This document shows positions 18,879 to 27,266 of a stretch of 40,006 nucleotides of DNA, in pieces. The notes under the pieces were generated by a model, which saw nothing but the letters and a program-made list of their open reading frames with translations, ran no database searches and was not told where the DNA came from. Position numbers and translations under genes: made by a program. The stretch comes from Allobosea sp. (GTDB taxonomy: Bacteria > Pseudomonadota > Alphaproteobacteria > Rhizobiales > Beijerinckiaceae): the NCBI RefSeq assembly GCF_030694325.1, contig NZ_JAUXYO010000285.1:1-40006 (forward strand). The letters are read 5' to 3'. The stretch's first letter is position 1, and every line of letters starts with the position of its first letter.

Positions 18879-20226
18879 TGCGCAGCGAGGCGAGGGCGGC
18901 GCCGACGCTGGCCTCCGCCGCGCCGACCTGAAGAGCGATGTCGGCCGCCGCTGCATTGGCCCGTTCCAGCGCACGTGCGGTCTCGTCGAGGCTGTGGCTG
19001 ACGGCATTGGCCCGCTCGATCGCCGTGTCCGAGCTCTGTGCCACGGCGGCGGCATCCTGCGCGATGGCCGCGGTGACCGCGCTCTGCTGCGAGACAGCCT
19101 CGGAAATCGCCTCCGAATCCAGCCGGATCTCGCCGATGGTGCCGGCGATCGAGAGGGCGTGAGCGCTGCAGGCCTCGGCGCTCGCGGTCAATTCGGCGAT
19201 CTGGCTGGCGATGTCGCCGGTGGCGTTGGCGGTCTGCGTCGCAAGCGATTTCACCTCGGAGGCGACGACGGCGAAGCCGCGCCCGGCCTCCCCGGCGCGG
19301 GCCGCCTCGATGGTGGCGTTGAGGGCGAGCAGGTTCGTCTGCGCCGCGATATCGGCGATCAGCCCAACCACGGTGCCGATGCTCGCGGTCACCTCCCGCA
19401 ACCGGGCCACCGCCTGGTTCATTTGCCCGGCATCCGAGACGGCGCGGTGGGCGACCACCAGGCTGGTATGGGCGCGCTGGCCGATTTCGGCGATATTGGC
19501 GGACATTTCCTCGGTCGCGGCTGCCGTCTGCAGCGATTTCTCGCGCACGAGGATGGAGGCGCCGGCGACATCGCCCAACGCATTCTTGATGAAGCCGGTC
19601 GCCCGGGCGGTCTCGCCGGCGGTGGCCACGAACTGCTCGACGGCGGCACCGATGCGAGCCTCGAGCCCGCCCATGCGTTGCCGCAGCGTCTCGGTGGCCT
19701 CGTCGAGAGCCTCTGCCCTGAGACGGGCCTCGCCCGCGCGGATCTCGTCGCCGATGGTGATGGCGGTGGTGATATCGAAGACGAGGATGCGCTCGACCAC
19801 GAAGAGGTCCTGCGCGAGCGACCGGGGCCTGAACAGCTGGCGATACCGGTGCATCCGCCCGAACCGCCGCAGCAGCGCCATGCCGATCGAGACCCGCGGC
19901 TTGGGGCCGATCCCGGCCTGGATCTCGAGGCGGCAGAGCGCCTCCGCCGAGGCCACGTAAGCTTCGTCGAAGCGCCCTTCGAACAGGATCTGCAGGTGAC
20001 GCTTCTCCTGCTCGCGTAGCTGCGCGTCGACGGGGCCGAGCGTTTTCGCCAATTCCGGGCGAATGACCAGCACGCGGTCGAAATCCTCCTCGACGATCGC
20101 ATCGGCGAGCCTCTTGGTGGCTGCCGCATAGCGCGACAGGCGCGCCCGATCCGACTCGCCGTAGCCGATGGCGCGCAGGCGGCTCTGGATCTGCTCGGCC
20201 GTGGAGAGCGGGGGCGTCGTCGGCAC
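18868..20226 (-). CDS. Soluble globin-like methyl-accepting chemoreceptor
   Basis: A 452-residue cytoplasmic chemoreceptor with no membrane segment. Residues about 10-170 resemble the protoglobin sensor of HemAT-type receptors: [14 protein letters not shown] near 77, then [16 protein letters not shown] where HemAT proteins have IGxxHxRIGLxP. The proximal haem histidine position is Glu101 here, so haem binding is doubtful. Residues about 230-440 form the signalling domain, with the conserved hairpin tip [20 protein letters not shown] and [16 protein letters not shown] chose the GTG at 20226 because AGGAAACGCC lies at ribosome binding distance; the open frame to 20412 is not protein-like. It sits between coxG and coxS, antisense to both. 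Confidence 0.85.
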   Translation of the reverse strand: MPTTPPLSTAEQIQSRLRAIGYGESDRARLSRYAAATKRLADAIVEEDFDRVLVIRPELAKTLGPVDAQLREQEKRHLQILFEGRFDEAYVASAEALCRLEIQAGIGPKPRVSIGMALLRRFGRMHRYRQLFRPRSLAQDLFVVERILVFDITTAITIGDEIRAGEARLRAEALDEATETLRQRMGGLEARIGAAVEQFVATAGETARATGFIKNALGDVAGASILVREKSLQTAAATEEMSANIAEIGQRAHTSLVVAHRAVSDAGQMNQAVARLREVTASIGTVVGLIADIAAQTNLLALNATIEAARAGEAGRGFAVVASEVKSLATQTANATGDIASQIAELTASAEACSAHALSIAGTIGEIRLDSEAISEAVSQQSAVTAAIAQDAAAVAQSSDTAIERANAVSHSLDETARALERANAAAADIALQVGAAEASVGAALASLRKVS

Positions 20227-20537
20227 CGCGGCGTTTCCTGTCGTTTTCGGGGAGGCTATGCGCCCAACATTAAGAAACGTGTAAATCTCCCTTTTTGCCA
20301 CCCCGCGGTGTGACTTACCCTCTGCCGTTGCGTGAGCCGGCAAAACGGCCTGATTTCGTGGCGAATCGCGGGCGCTTGCGACGAGCGCGCCGGCTTGACC
20401 GCGCAAAAACACGGGTCCACACTCGGTTTATAGCTGTTCCAAGAAGAAGCTCACGGTCGACCTCGAGCGGTGAGCACGGCGCAGCCACCGGTGATTGTCA
20501 GCAGCCGGGCGTCAGACCCGGGCGAAGGAGGAAGAGG
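20227..20537. other. Divergent intergenic region between chemoreceptor and coxS genes
   Basis: About 310 bases without a supported gene. It must hold promoters for the minus-strand chemoreceptor and the plus-strand cox genes. It includes an AT-rich patch near 20258-20298 and another near 20425-20455. TTGACC at 20394-20399 has no -10 box at proper spacing, so I do not assign a promoter. GAAGGAGGAAGAGG at 20524-20537 is a strong ribosome binding site for coxS. Confidence 0.5.
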
Positions 20538-21050
<513 letters not shown>

Positions 21051-21150
21051 GGGCTCGCGCGTGAGAGGGCGGGGCTCGCGCCATTCCGCGCGGGCTTTCA
21101 TCTGAGATCGAGACGTGCCCGTCAGAGGCGCGCTGAGGAGGGACAACACC

Positions 21151-23514
21151 ATGACGGCAACCGGAATCGGCGCCTCGGTGCGGCGGAAGGAAGATCACCG
21201 CTTCATCACCGGCCAGGGCCGCTACACCGACGACATCAACCGGCCCGGCCAAGCCCATGCCTATTTCCTGCGCTCGCCGCACGCCCATGCCACGATCAAG
21301 TCGATCGACGCGAAGGCGGCGGCCGCGATGCCGGGCGTGCTCGGAATCTTCACCGGCGACGATCTGGCCGCCGACAAGGTCGGCGGGCTGATCTGCGGCT
21401 GGATGATCCACAACAAGGACGGCTCGCCGATGCGGGCCGGCGCCCATCCCGCGCTCGCCCAGGGCAAGGTCCGCTATGTCGGCGACCATGTCTGCGTCAT
21501 CGTCGCCGAGACGCTGGCCCAGGCGCGCGACGCTTCGGAGGCGATCGTGGTCGATTATGACGTGCTTCCGGCCGTGGTCGATACCGCGAGCGCGGCCGGC
21601 GCCAAGACGGTCGTCCATGCCGAGGCGCCCGACAACACCGTGTTCAACTGGCATCTCGGCAACAAGGACGAGACGGAGGCCGCCTTCAGGGCCGCCAAGC
21701 ACGTCACGAAGCTCGACATCGTCAACAACCGGCTCGTGCCGAACCCGATGGAGCCGCGCGCGGCCGTCGGCGACTACGATGATGGAGAGGGCATCTTCAC
21801 CCTCTACACCACGAGCCAGAACCCGCATGTCGCGCGGCTCGTGCTCTCGGCCTTCATCGGCATCGCGCCGGAAAACAAGTTGCGCGTCGTCGCTCCCGAT
21901 GTCGGCGGGGGCTTCGGTTCGAAGATCTTCATCTATGCCGAAGAGACGGTCTGCGTCTGGGCGGCGAAGAAGGTCGGCCGGCCGGTAAAGTGGAACTCCG
22001 ACCGCACCGAGGCCTTCCTGTCGGATGCGCATGGGCGCGACCACGTCACCCATGCCGAACTCGCCACCGATGCCGATGGGAAAATCACGGCGCTGCGGGT
22101 CAAGACGACGGCCAATCTCGGCGCCTATCTCTCGACCTTCTCCTCCTCGGTGCCGACCTATCTCTACGCGCCGCTCCTGTCGGGCTCCTACGACATCCCG
22201 GCGATCTATGCCGAGGTCGACGCTGTCTACACCAACACCGCCCCCGTCGACGCCTATCGCGGGGCAGGGCGGCCGGAGGCGACCTTCGTCGTCGAGCGGC
22301 TCGTCGAGGTCGCCGCCCGCGAGCTCGGCAAGGACCCGGCGAAGTTCCGGATGCAGAACTACATCAAGAAGTTCCCGCACCAGACGCCGGTGATCATGAT
22401 GTATGACGCCGGCAATTACGGCGCGGCGCTGAAGAAGGCGCTGGAGATCATCGACTACAAGGGCATCGGCAGGCGCAAGCGGGAGTCCGCCCGCAACGGC
22501 AAGCTGCGCGGCATCGGCTTCTCCTCCTATATCGAGGCCTGCGGCATCGCGCCCTCGGCGGCGGTCGGCTCGCTCGGTGCCGGCGTGGGCCTGTGGGAAT
22601 CGGCCGAGGTTCGCGTCAATCCGGTCGGCACGGTCGAGGTCCTGACCGGCTCACACAGCCATGGCCAGGGCCATGAGACGACCTTCGCGCAGCTGGTCTC
22701 CGGCAAGCTCGGCATCCCCATCGAGAACGTCTCGATCATCCATGGCGACACCGACAAGGTGCAGATGGGCATGGGCACCTATGGCTCGCGCTCGGGGGCG
22801 GTCGGCATGTCGGCGATCGTCAAGGCGGTCGACAAGGTCATCGCCAAGGGCAAGAAGGTCGCGGCCTATGTGCTGGAGGCCGACGAGGTCGATATCGACT
22901 TTGCCGACGGGCATTTCTCGGTGAAGGGCACCGACCGCAAGCTCGATTTCGGCTCCTGCGCGCTGCAGGCCTATATCGCCCACAAGTTCAACGGGCAGGA
23001 CCTCGAGCCGGGGCTTAAGGAGGGCGCGTTCTACGACCCGACCAACTTCACCTTCCCGGCCGGCGTCCATATCTGCGAGGTCGAGGTCGACCCGCAGACG
23101 GGCGTCACGAAGATCGAGCGCTGGGCGGCGGTGGACGATTTCGGCAACGTCATCAACCCGATGATCGTCGAGGGCCAGGTCCATGGCGGTATCGCGCAGG
23201 GCGTCGGCCAGGCGCTGCTCGAGGGCGCGCGCTACAACAGCGACGGCCAGCTCGTGACCGCGAGCTTCATGGACTACTGCATGCCACGCGCCGACGATCT
23301 GCCCTCCTTCGAGGTCGGCATGACGGTGACGGCCTGCCCGTCCAACCCGCTGGGCATCAAGGGCTGCGGCGAGGCCGGCGCCATCGCCGCTCCGCCCGCC
23401 GTCATCAACGCCATCACCGACGCGCTCGGCCATGAGGACATCGCCATGCCGGCGACGCCCCAGGCCGTCTGGCGTGCGGCGCAGAAGAGCATCACGCGAA
23501 TGGCCGCCGAGTAG
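21151..23514 (+). CDS. coxL: CoxL-type molybdenum hydroxylase large subunit, form II
   Basis: A 787-residue xanthine-oxidase-family catalytic subunit. The active-site loop reads AYRGAGR at residues 368-374, the form II signature, not AYxCSFR of proven form I CO dehydrogenases. The catalytic glutamate is E741 in KGCGEAGAI, and the [10 protein letters not shown] and QGHETTFAQ cofactor-binding blocks are present. It should carry molybdopterin cytosine dinucleotide. The ATG at 21151 follows GAGGAGGGA. Form II enzymes may oxidise CO poorly or act on aldehydes, purines or N-heterocycles; the true substrate is unknown. A 100-base gap follows coxS, and a palindromic repeat separates it from coxM. Confidence 0.95.
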   Translation: MTATGIGASVRRKEDHRFITGQGRYTDDINRPGQAHAYFLRSPHAHATIKSIDAKAAAAMPGVLGIFTGDDLAADKVGGLICGWMIHNKDGSPMRAGAHPALAQGKVRYVGDHVCVIVAETLAQARDASEAIVVDYDVLPAVVDTASAAGAKTVVHAEAPDNTVFNWHLGNKDETEAAFRAAKHVTKLDIVNNRLVPNPMEPRAAVGDYDDGEGIFTLYTTSQNPHVARLVLSAFIGIAPENKLRVVAPDVGGGFGSKIFIYAEETVCVWAAKKVGRPVKWNSDRTEAFLSDAHGRDHVTHAELATDADGKITALRVKTTANLGAYLSTFSSSVPTYLYAPLLSGSYDIPAIYAEVDAVYTNTAPVDAYRGAGRPEATFVVERLVEVAARELGKDPAKFRMQNYIKKFPHQTPVIMMYDAGNYGAALKKALEIIDYKGIGRRKRESARNGKLRGIGFSSYIEACGIAPSAAVGSLGAGVGLWESAEVRVNPVGTVEVLTGSHSHGQGHETTFAQLVSGKLGIPIENVSIIHGDTDKVQMGMGTYGSRSGAVGMSAIVKAVDKVIAKGKKVAAYVLEADEVDIDFADGHFSVKGTDRKLDFGSCALQAYIAHKFNGQDLEPGLKEGAFYDPTNFTFPAGVHICEVEVDPQTGVTKIERWAAVDDFGNVINPMIVEGQVHGGIAQGVGQALLEGARYNSDGQLVTASFMDYCMPRADDLPSFEVGMTVTACPSNPLGIKGCGEAGAIAAPPAVINAITDALGHEDIAMPATPQAVWRAAQKSITRMAAE

Positions 23515-23522
23515 TTTTCCTC

Positions 23523-23624
23523 CGTCACCCCGGACAAGCGGCGAAGCCGCGCCGATCCGGGATCCATTCCTGACCCGTTCCGGAATGGATCCCGGCTCTC
23601 CGCTTCGCTCCGGCCGGGATGACG
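23523..23624. repeat. Palindromic intergenic repeat, family B, copy 3
   Basis: The left end is CGTCACCCCGG and the right end CCGGGATGACG, in inverted relation, with inner inverted blocks CCGGGATCCATTCC and GGAATGGATCCCGG. It begins eight bases after the coxL stop and separates coxL from coxM within an otherwise continuous operon. Confidence 0.9.
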
Positions 23625-23653
23625 CTCACCGATTTCAGCAAGGGATGAAACCC

Positions 23654-24457
23654 ATGTACGCCTTTACCTATCACCGCCCCGGCTCGGCCCGTCAGGCCGC
23701 CGGCCTGCTCGCCAAGAAGGAGGACGCCAAGATCCTGGCCGGTGGGCACACACTGCTGCCGACGATGAAGCAGCGCCTGGCCTCGCCGGCCGCGCTCGTC
23801 GATCTCGGCGGCTGCGGCGATCTCAAGGGCATCGTCCGCAAGGGCCGCACCATTCATGTCGGCGCGATGTCGACCCATGCCGAGGTCGCGGCCTCTTCGA
23901 TCGTGCAGGAGGCGATCCCGGGTCTGGCCTATCTCGCCTCGCATATCGGCGACCCGCATGTGCGCCATCGCGGCACGATCGGCGGCTCCGTCGCCAACAA
24001 CGATCCCGCCGCGGACTATCCGGCCGCCTGCCTGGCGCTGGGCGCGACCATCGTCACCAACAAGCGCAAGATCGAGGCCGACGACTTCTTCACCGGCCTC
24101 TACGAGACGGCGCTGGAAGAAGGCGAGATCATCACCAAGGTGGTGTTCCCTGTCGTCTCCAAGGCGGGCTATGCCAAGTTCCGCAACCCGGCCTCGCGCT
24201 ATGCGCTGGTCGGCGTCTTCGTCGCCAAGCGCGGCAGCGAGATCCGCGTCGCGGTGACGGGCGCGGGCGAGGGCGGCGTTTTCCGCTGGCCGGAGGCGGA
24301 AGCGGCGCTGAAGGTCCGCTTCGCGCCGAAATCGCTCGACGGGCTGAAGGCGTCCGCCGAGGGCATCAATGCCGACATGCATGCTGATGCCGACTATCGC
24401 GCCCATCTGATCGGGGTGATGACACGGCAGGCGGTCGCGCAGGCGACGGGGCGCTGA
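23654..24457 (+). CDS. coxM: CoxM-type FAD-binding medium subunit
   Basis: A 267-residue flavoprotein of the CO dehydrogenase/xanthine dehydrogenase FAD-subunit family. FAD-contacting motifs are AGGHT at residues 29-33 and TIGGS at 108-112 followed by NNDPAAD, with the C-terminal CO_deh_flav_C-type domain from about residue 160. It receives electrons from CoxS and passes them to quinone or another acceptor. I place the start at 23654, with AAGGG nine bases upstream; an in-frame ATG at 23645 overlaps that site. It completes the catalytic trimer genes; an antisense toxin-antitoxin pair follows directly. Confidence 0.94.
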   Translation: MYAFTYHRPGSARQAAGLLAKKEDAKILAGGHTLLPTMKQRLASPAALVDLGGCGDLKGIVRKGRTIHVGAMSTHAEVAASSIVQEAIPGLAYLASHIGDPHVRHRGTIGGSVANNDPAADYPAACLALGATIVTNKRKIEADDFFTGLYETALEEGEIITKVVFPVVSKAGYAKFRNPASRYALVGVFVAKRGSEIRVAVTGAGEGGVFRWPEAEAALKVRFAPKSLDGLKASAEGINADMHADADYRAHLIGVMTRQAVAQATGR

Positions 24458-24478
24458 GGGAGAGGCCGGCGCTCCGGC

Positions 24479-24727
24479 TCAGTCCCGCTCGTCACCCGGT
24501 ATCGGTGGGTTGCCGATACCGGCGCGCTCGAGAATAGCGAGCGCCCTCGGGATATCGGCCCGTTCGGCGCGCTCCTGGAAATAGCTCTCCGTCCGCAGGG
24601 CCGAGAGCTTCTCGGCCACGGCGACGTTGATCAGCTGGTTCAGGGCGACACCCTCGTTTTCCGCAACCTTGCGGGCCTCGTCCAGAAGCGAAGGCTGCAG
24701 TCGCAGTGCGAAGTTGCTCTTCCTCAT
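24479..24727 (-). CDS. Ribbon-helix-helix/HicB-like antitoxin
   Basis: An 82-residue protein. The N-terminal half reads FALRLQPSLLDEARKVAENE followed by GVALNQLINVAVAEKL, the strand-helix-helix pattern of HicB- and Arc-type DNA-binding antitoxins. The acidic C-terminal part would wrap the toxin. It starts inside the end of the PIN-toxin gene with a four-base overlap, so both are made from one message with the toxin first. It lies antisense in the cox cluster between coxM and coxD. Autoregulation by the pair is usual for such modules; I see no obvious operator to confirm it. Confidence 0.85.
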   Translation of the reverse strand: MRKSNFALRLQPSLLDEARKVAENEGVALNQLINVAVAEKLSALRTESYFQERAERADIPRALAILERAGIGNPPIPGDERD

Positions 24728-25152
24728 CGTTCGGTCTCCAGGATTTTCAACGCCTCGCCCGGCGGCATCGCAGTCAGTCCAAAACGTGAGACGGTTTTGC
24801 CGAAGTCACGCAGATTGAAAGTGACGATCATGTCGGCTTGGCCGTTCACCGCTGCTTCCAGCACCATGTCGTCATCGGGATCTCGCAAAGCCGGACGCCA
24901 GAGGAAGGCCAGCTTGACGGGTTCCGTAACCGCGCCCACCGCATCGAGCAGCACGCCGACATCCTCTGTCGAAAGCTGCGACGCTGCCAGATGCTCCGCC
25001 CGCGTCATGACGGCCTCGTATTCGATCATCAATGGCACGGATGCCACCAGAATGAGGCGTCGTCGCAATGCTCCGCTGAGCAGCAGGCGCGATGCGCCGC
25101 TGTCGCTGCGGGTTGCAGCCACCATGACGGATGTGTCGAGCACGACCCTCAT
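24724..25152 (-). CDS. PIN-domain toxin (COG1569-type)
   Basis: A 142-residue PIN nuclease. Acidic active-site residues are visible: D6 in VVLDTSV, the glutamate in MIEYEAVM near 44, and the aspartates in RDPDDDMVLEAA near 92, with NLRDF near 114. PIN toxins cleave RNA, often tRNA or mRNA. The start MRVVLDTSV at 25152 is the canonical PIN start; the frame is open much further upstream, across the coxD gene, but that is antisense noise. The toxin gene precedes its antitoxin, reversed from the common order. It faces away from the coxD start only 100 bases to the right. Confidence 0.87.
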   Translation of the reverse strand: MRVVLDTSVMVAATRSDSGASRLLLSGALRRRLILVASVPLMIEYEAVMTRAEHLAASQLSTEDVGVLLDAVGAVTEPVKLAFLWRPALRDPDDDMVLEAAVNGQADMIVTFNLRDFGKTVSRFGLTAMPPGEALKILETER

Positions 25153-25251
25153 TGCGCCCCACGATATCACCCGCCATATTGCATTTATAGTGTCATCGCG
25201 GTGCCTCGTGACATATGCCCCGCCTGGCCGCCAGAAGCGTTGCTGTTCCCG

Positions 25252-26181
25252 ATGACGATCTCCATGCCCGCCTCCATCGACGAGACCCTCGCGCTGCTGC
25301 AGGGCGGCGGCTATGTCGCCGACCGGGCGCTGGCGACGGTGCTGTTCCTGGCGCTGCGGATGAAGCGGCCGCTGCTGCTCGAGGGCGAGGCGGGGACCGG
25401 CAAGACCGAGATCGCCAAGGTTCTCTCGGCCACGCTCGGGCGCAGGCTGATCCGGCTGCAATGCTATGAGGGGCTCGACCTCGCCTCGGCCGTCTATGAG
25501 TGGAACTATGCCGGGCAGATGATGGCGATCCGGCTTGCGGAAGCCGGCGGCACGAGCGGCGACCGGGCAAATCTCGACCGCAAGAGCCTGGAAGGCGACA
25601 TCTTTTCCGAGAAATACCTGATCAAGCGGCCGCTGCTGCAGGCTCTGGAGCCGCAGGAGGGCGGCGCGCCGATCCTGCTGATCGACGAGCTCGACCGCAC
25701 CGACGAGGCCTTCGAGGCCTTCCTGCTCGAGGTGCTCGCGGATTCGCAGGTGACGATTCCCGAACTCGGCACGATCAAGGCCGCCGAACCGCCGATCGTG
25801 ATCCTGACCTCCAACCGTACGCGCGAGATCCATGACGCGCTCAAGCGGCGCTGCCTCTATCACTGGGTCGGCTATCCCGACGCGCCGCGCGAACTCGCCA
25901 TCCTGAAGGCGCGGGCGCCGCAGGCGCCGGCGAAGCTGGCCAAGCAGGTCGTCAGCTTCGTGCAGGCGATCCGCAAGGAGGAGCTGTTCAAGGCGCCGGG
26001 CGTCGCCGAGACGCTGGACTGGGCCACTGCGCTCGTCGAACTCGACGCGGTCGCGCTCGATCCGGCCCTCGTTTCGGACACGCTCGGCGCCCTGCTCAAA
26101 TATCAGGACGACATCCAGGCGATGCAGGGCTCGAAGGTGAAGGAGTTGCTGGACCAGGTGAAGAGCGAGTCAGGTCGGTAG
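25252..26181 (+). CDS. coxD: MoxR-type AAA+ ATPase (CoxD-like)
   Basis: A 309-residue AAA+ ATPase of the MoxR family. Walker A is GEAGTGKTE near residue 45, Walker B LLIDELDR near 143, sensor 1 ILTSNRTRE near 183, and the arginine-rich ALKRRCLYHW near 196. In CO dehydrogenase systems CoxD is a chaperone that partly unfolds the apo-enzyme for maturation of the molybdenum-copper site. It works with the VWA protein CoxE, encoded 1.1 kb downstream. I use the ATG at 25252; another at 25264 is possible, and neither has a strong ribosome binding site. Toxin-antitoxin pairs on the opposite strand lie on both sides. Confidence 0.92.
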   Translation: MTISMPASIDETLALLQGGGYVADRALATVLFLALRMKRPLLLEGEAGTGKTEIAKVLSATLGRRLIRLQCYEGLDLASAVYEWNYAGQMMAIRLAEAGGTSGDRANLDRKSLEGDIFSEKYLIKRPLLQALEPQEGGAPILLIDELDRTDEAFEAFLLEVLADSQVTIPELGTIKAAEPPIVILTSNRTREIHDALKRRCLYHWVGYPDAPRELAILKARAPQAPAKLAKQVVSFVQAIRKEELFKAPGVAETLDWATALVELDAVALDPALVSDTLGALLKYQDDIQAMQGSKVKELLDQVKSESGR

Positions 26182-26188
26182 GCTGGCG

Positions 26189-26398
26189 TCAGCCGGCCTT
26201 CTTCGTGCGCTTGCGGGCCGGGTCGAGATAGGGATTGCGAACCGCATTGGCCCAGAATTTTTCGTCGAGCGGGGGAATGTCGGAATAGTCGATGTCGCTG
26301 TCGGGCCTTTTCAGAAGCGCCTCGATCTCGGCCTGCTGCTCGGGGGTGAGAGCGGGCGGATTGGAGATATCGACTTCATAAGTGACCATCTTGCTCAT
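26189..26398 (-). CDS. BrnA-like antitoxin, short form
   Basis: A 69-residue acidic-to-basic protein partnered with the BrnT toxin gene. The central part LLKRPDSDIDYSDIPPLDEKFWANA matches the N-terminal toxin-binding region seen in BrnA/CopG-type antitoxins, and the tail is strongly basic (ARKRTKKAG). No ribbon-helix-helix segment is visible, unlike full BrnA. AAGGAG lies about 11 bases before the ATG. It overlaps the BrnT gene by 23 bases. The 3' end is only seven bases from the coxD stop, in convergent orientation. Confidence 0.75.
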   Translation of the reverse strand: MSKMVTYEVDISNPPALTPEQQAEIEALLKRPDSDIDYSDIPPLDEKFWANAVRNPYLDPARKRTKKAG

Positions 26399-26666
26399 AA
26401 CGTCTCATCTCCTTTCTGTCGGCGGGGCGGGCTGAAATGATGCGGACGACTTCAATCGGGCCGTCAAATCGATCTGTATGGATGACAACCAACAAGAGCC
26501 TGGTGCCGATCATGCCGATCGTGTTCCAACGATGCTCGCCGCCTTCGACCCCACCATACTCTGTCAGCGCGAGGGGGTCTGCGAAGACGCGCGCCGCGGT
26601 CTCGAAACCTATGCCATGCTTACGAAGGTTGCTGGCCGCCTTTGCCGGGTCCCATTCGAAGCGCAC
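26376..26666 (-). CDS. brnT: BrnT-family toxin (DUF497)
   Basis: A 96-residue RelE-like ribonuclease toxin. The family opening FEWDPAKAASNLRKHGIGFE, the middle WNTIGMIGTRLLLVVIHTDR and the ending VVRIISARPADRKEMRRYE match BrnT closely. It starts with GTG at 26666 and has no strong ribosome binding site. The antitoxin gene begins before its end, so translation is coupled, toxin first. BrnT toxins arrest translation by cutting mRNA and the pair normally represses its own promoter. The module is antisense between coxD and the NTF2-like gene. Confidence 0.9.
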   Translation of the reverse strand: MRFEWDPAKAASNLRKHGIGFETAARVFADPLALTEYGGVEGGEHRWNTIGMIGTRLLLVVIHTDRFDGPIEVVRIISARPADRKEMRRYEQDGHL

Positions 26667-26737
26667 GCAACACCATCTCGCGTCCGAAGCTTAACATCGA
26701 TGGCAATCAACCGCCAAACTCTGTGGGAGGCAAGACC

Positions 26738-27115
26738 ATGTACAACGATCTCAGAGCCATCGAAGCCGTCACCTGGACCTATCTGAACGGCCTCTATGAG
26801 GGCGACGTCGCCAAGCTGGAGCATGCCTTCCATCCGACCTCCGCGCTGACCACGGCGCAGGAGGATGGCACGATCAAGATCGTGCCGCGCGACGAGTGGC
26901 TGAAGGCGGTGCGCGAGCGGTCCTCGCCCAAGGCGGCCGGCATGGTGCGCGGCGACCATATCCTGACCATCGACCTCGTCGGGCCGACGCTGGCGCTGGT
27001 GAAGGTGAAATGCCAGATGCCGCCGCGCTATTTCACCGACCTGCTCTCCTTCCTGAAGGTCGATAGCAAGTGGCAAATCGTCCAGAAGGTGTTCATGACC
27101 GAGATGGGGCCGTGA
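26738..27115 (+). CDS. NTF2-like (lumazine-binding-type) protein
   Basis: A 125-residue protein with the cone-shaped SnoaL/NTF2 fold pattern: an N-terminal helix containing YLNGLYEGDVAKLEHAFHP, a strand block around MVRGDHILTIDLVGPTLALVKVKC, and the closing FTDLLSFLKVDSKWQIVQKVF. This matches the putative lumazine-binding subgroup. GGGAGG lies seven bases before the ATG. It sits between coxD and coxE in the same direction. Such proteins bind small hydrophobic molecules or act as simple isomerases and dehydratases. A role in the cox system is inferred only from position. Confidence 0.85.
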   Translation: MYNDLRAIEAVTWTYLNGLYEGDVAKLEHAFHPTSALTTAQEDGTIKIVPRDEWLKAVRERSSPKAAGMVRGDHILTIDLVGPTLALVKVKCQMPPRYFTDLLSFLKVDSKWQIVQKVFMTEMGP

Positions 27116-27126
27116 GGGTCATCTCG

Positions 27127-27244
27127 GCCCTCATCCTGAGGAGCCGCGGCACGCGGCGTCTCGAAGGATGCTCCAGAGGGTGCCGGAGCCTCCCCAACCA
27201 TCCTTCGAGACGCGGGCTTTCGCCCGCTCCTCAGGATGAGGGCT
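27127..27244. repeat. Palindromic intergenic repeat, family A, copy 4 (two half-units)
   Basis: Outer ends are ccctcatcctgagg and cctcaggatgaggg. The left hairpin is CCGCG-GCA-CGCGG and the right hairpin GCGGGC-TTTC-GCCCGC. Same architecture as copies 1 and 3 with different stem sequences. It lies between the NTF2-like gene and coxE. Confidence 0.9.
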
Positions 27245-27266
27245 GGGGGGAGACAACGCGCCTCTC

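Noticed and set aside
20390-20460. Sigma-70 promoter for coxS using TTGACC at 20394
   Set aside because: No acceptable -10 box lies 16-18 bases downstream; the nearest TATAGC is far too distant.
21151-23514. Form I carbon monoxide dehydrogenase
   Set aside because: The copper-binding AYxCSFR loop is absent; the sequence is AYRGAGR.
25153-25863. N-terminal extension of the PIN toxin across coxD
   Set aside because: The canonical PIN start is at 25152, and the extension is the antisense of a well-supported MoxR ATPase.
24458-26737. Insertion sequence or integron around the toxin-antitoxin pairs
   Set aside because: No transposase or integrase is encoded and I see no flanking inverted repeats or target-site duplications.
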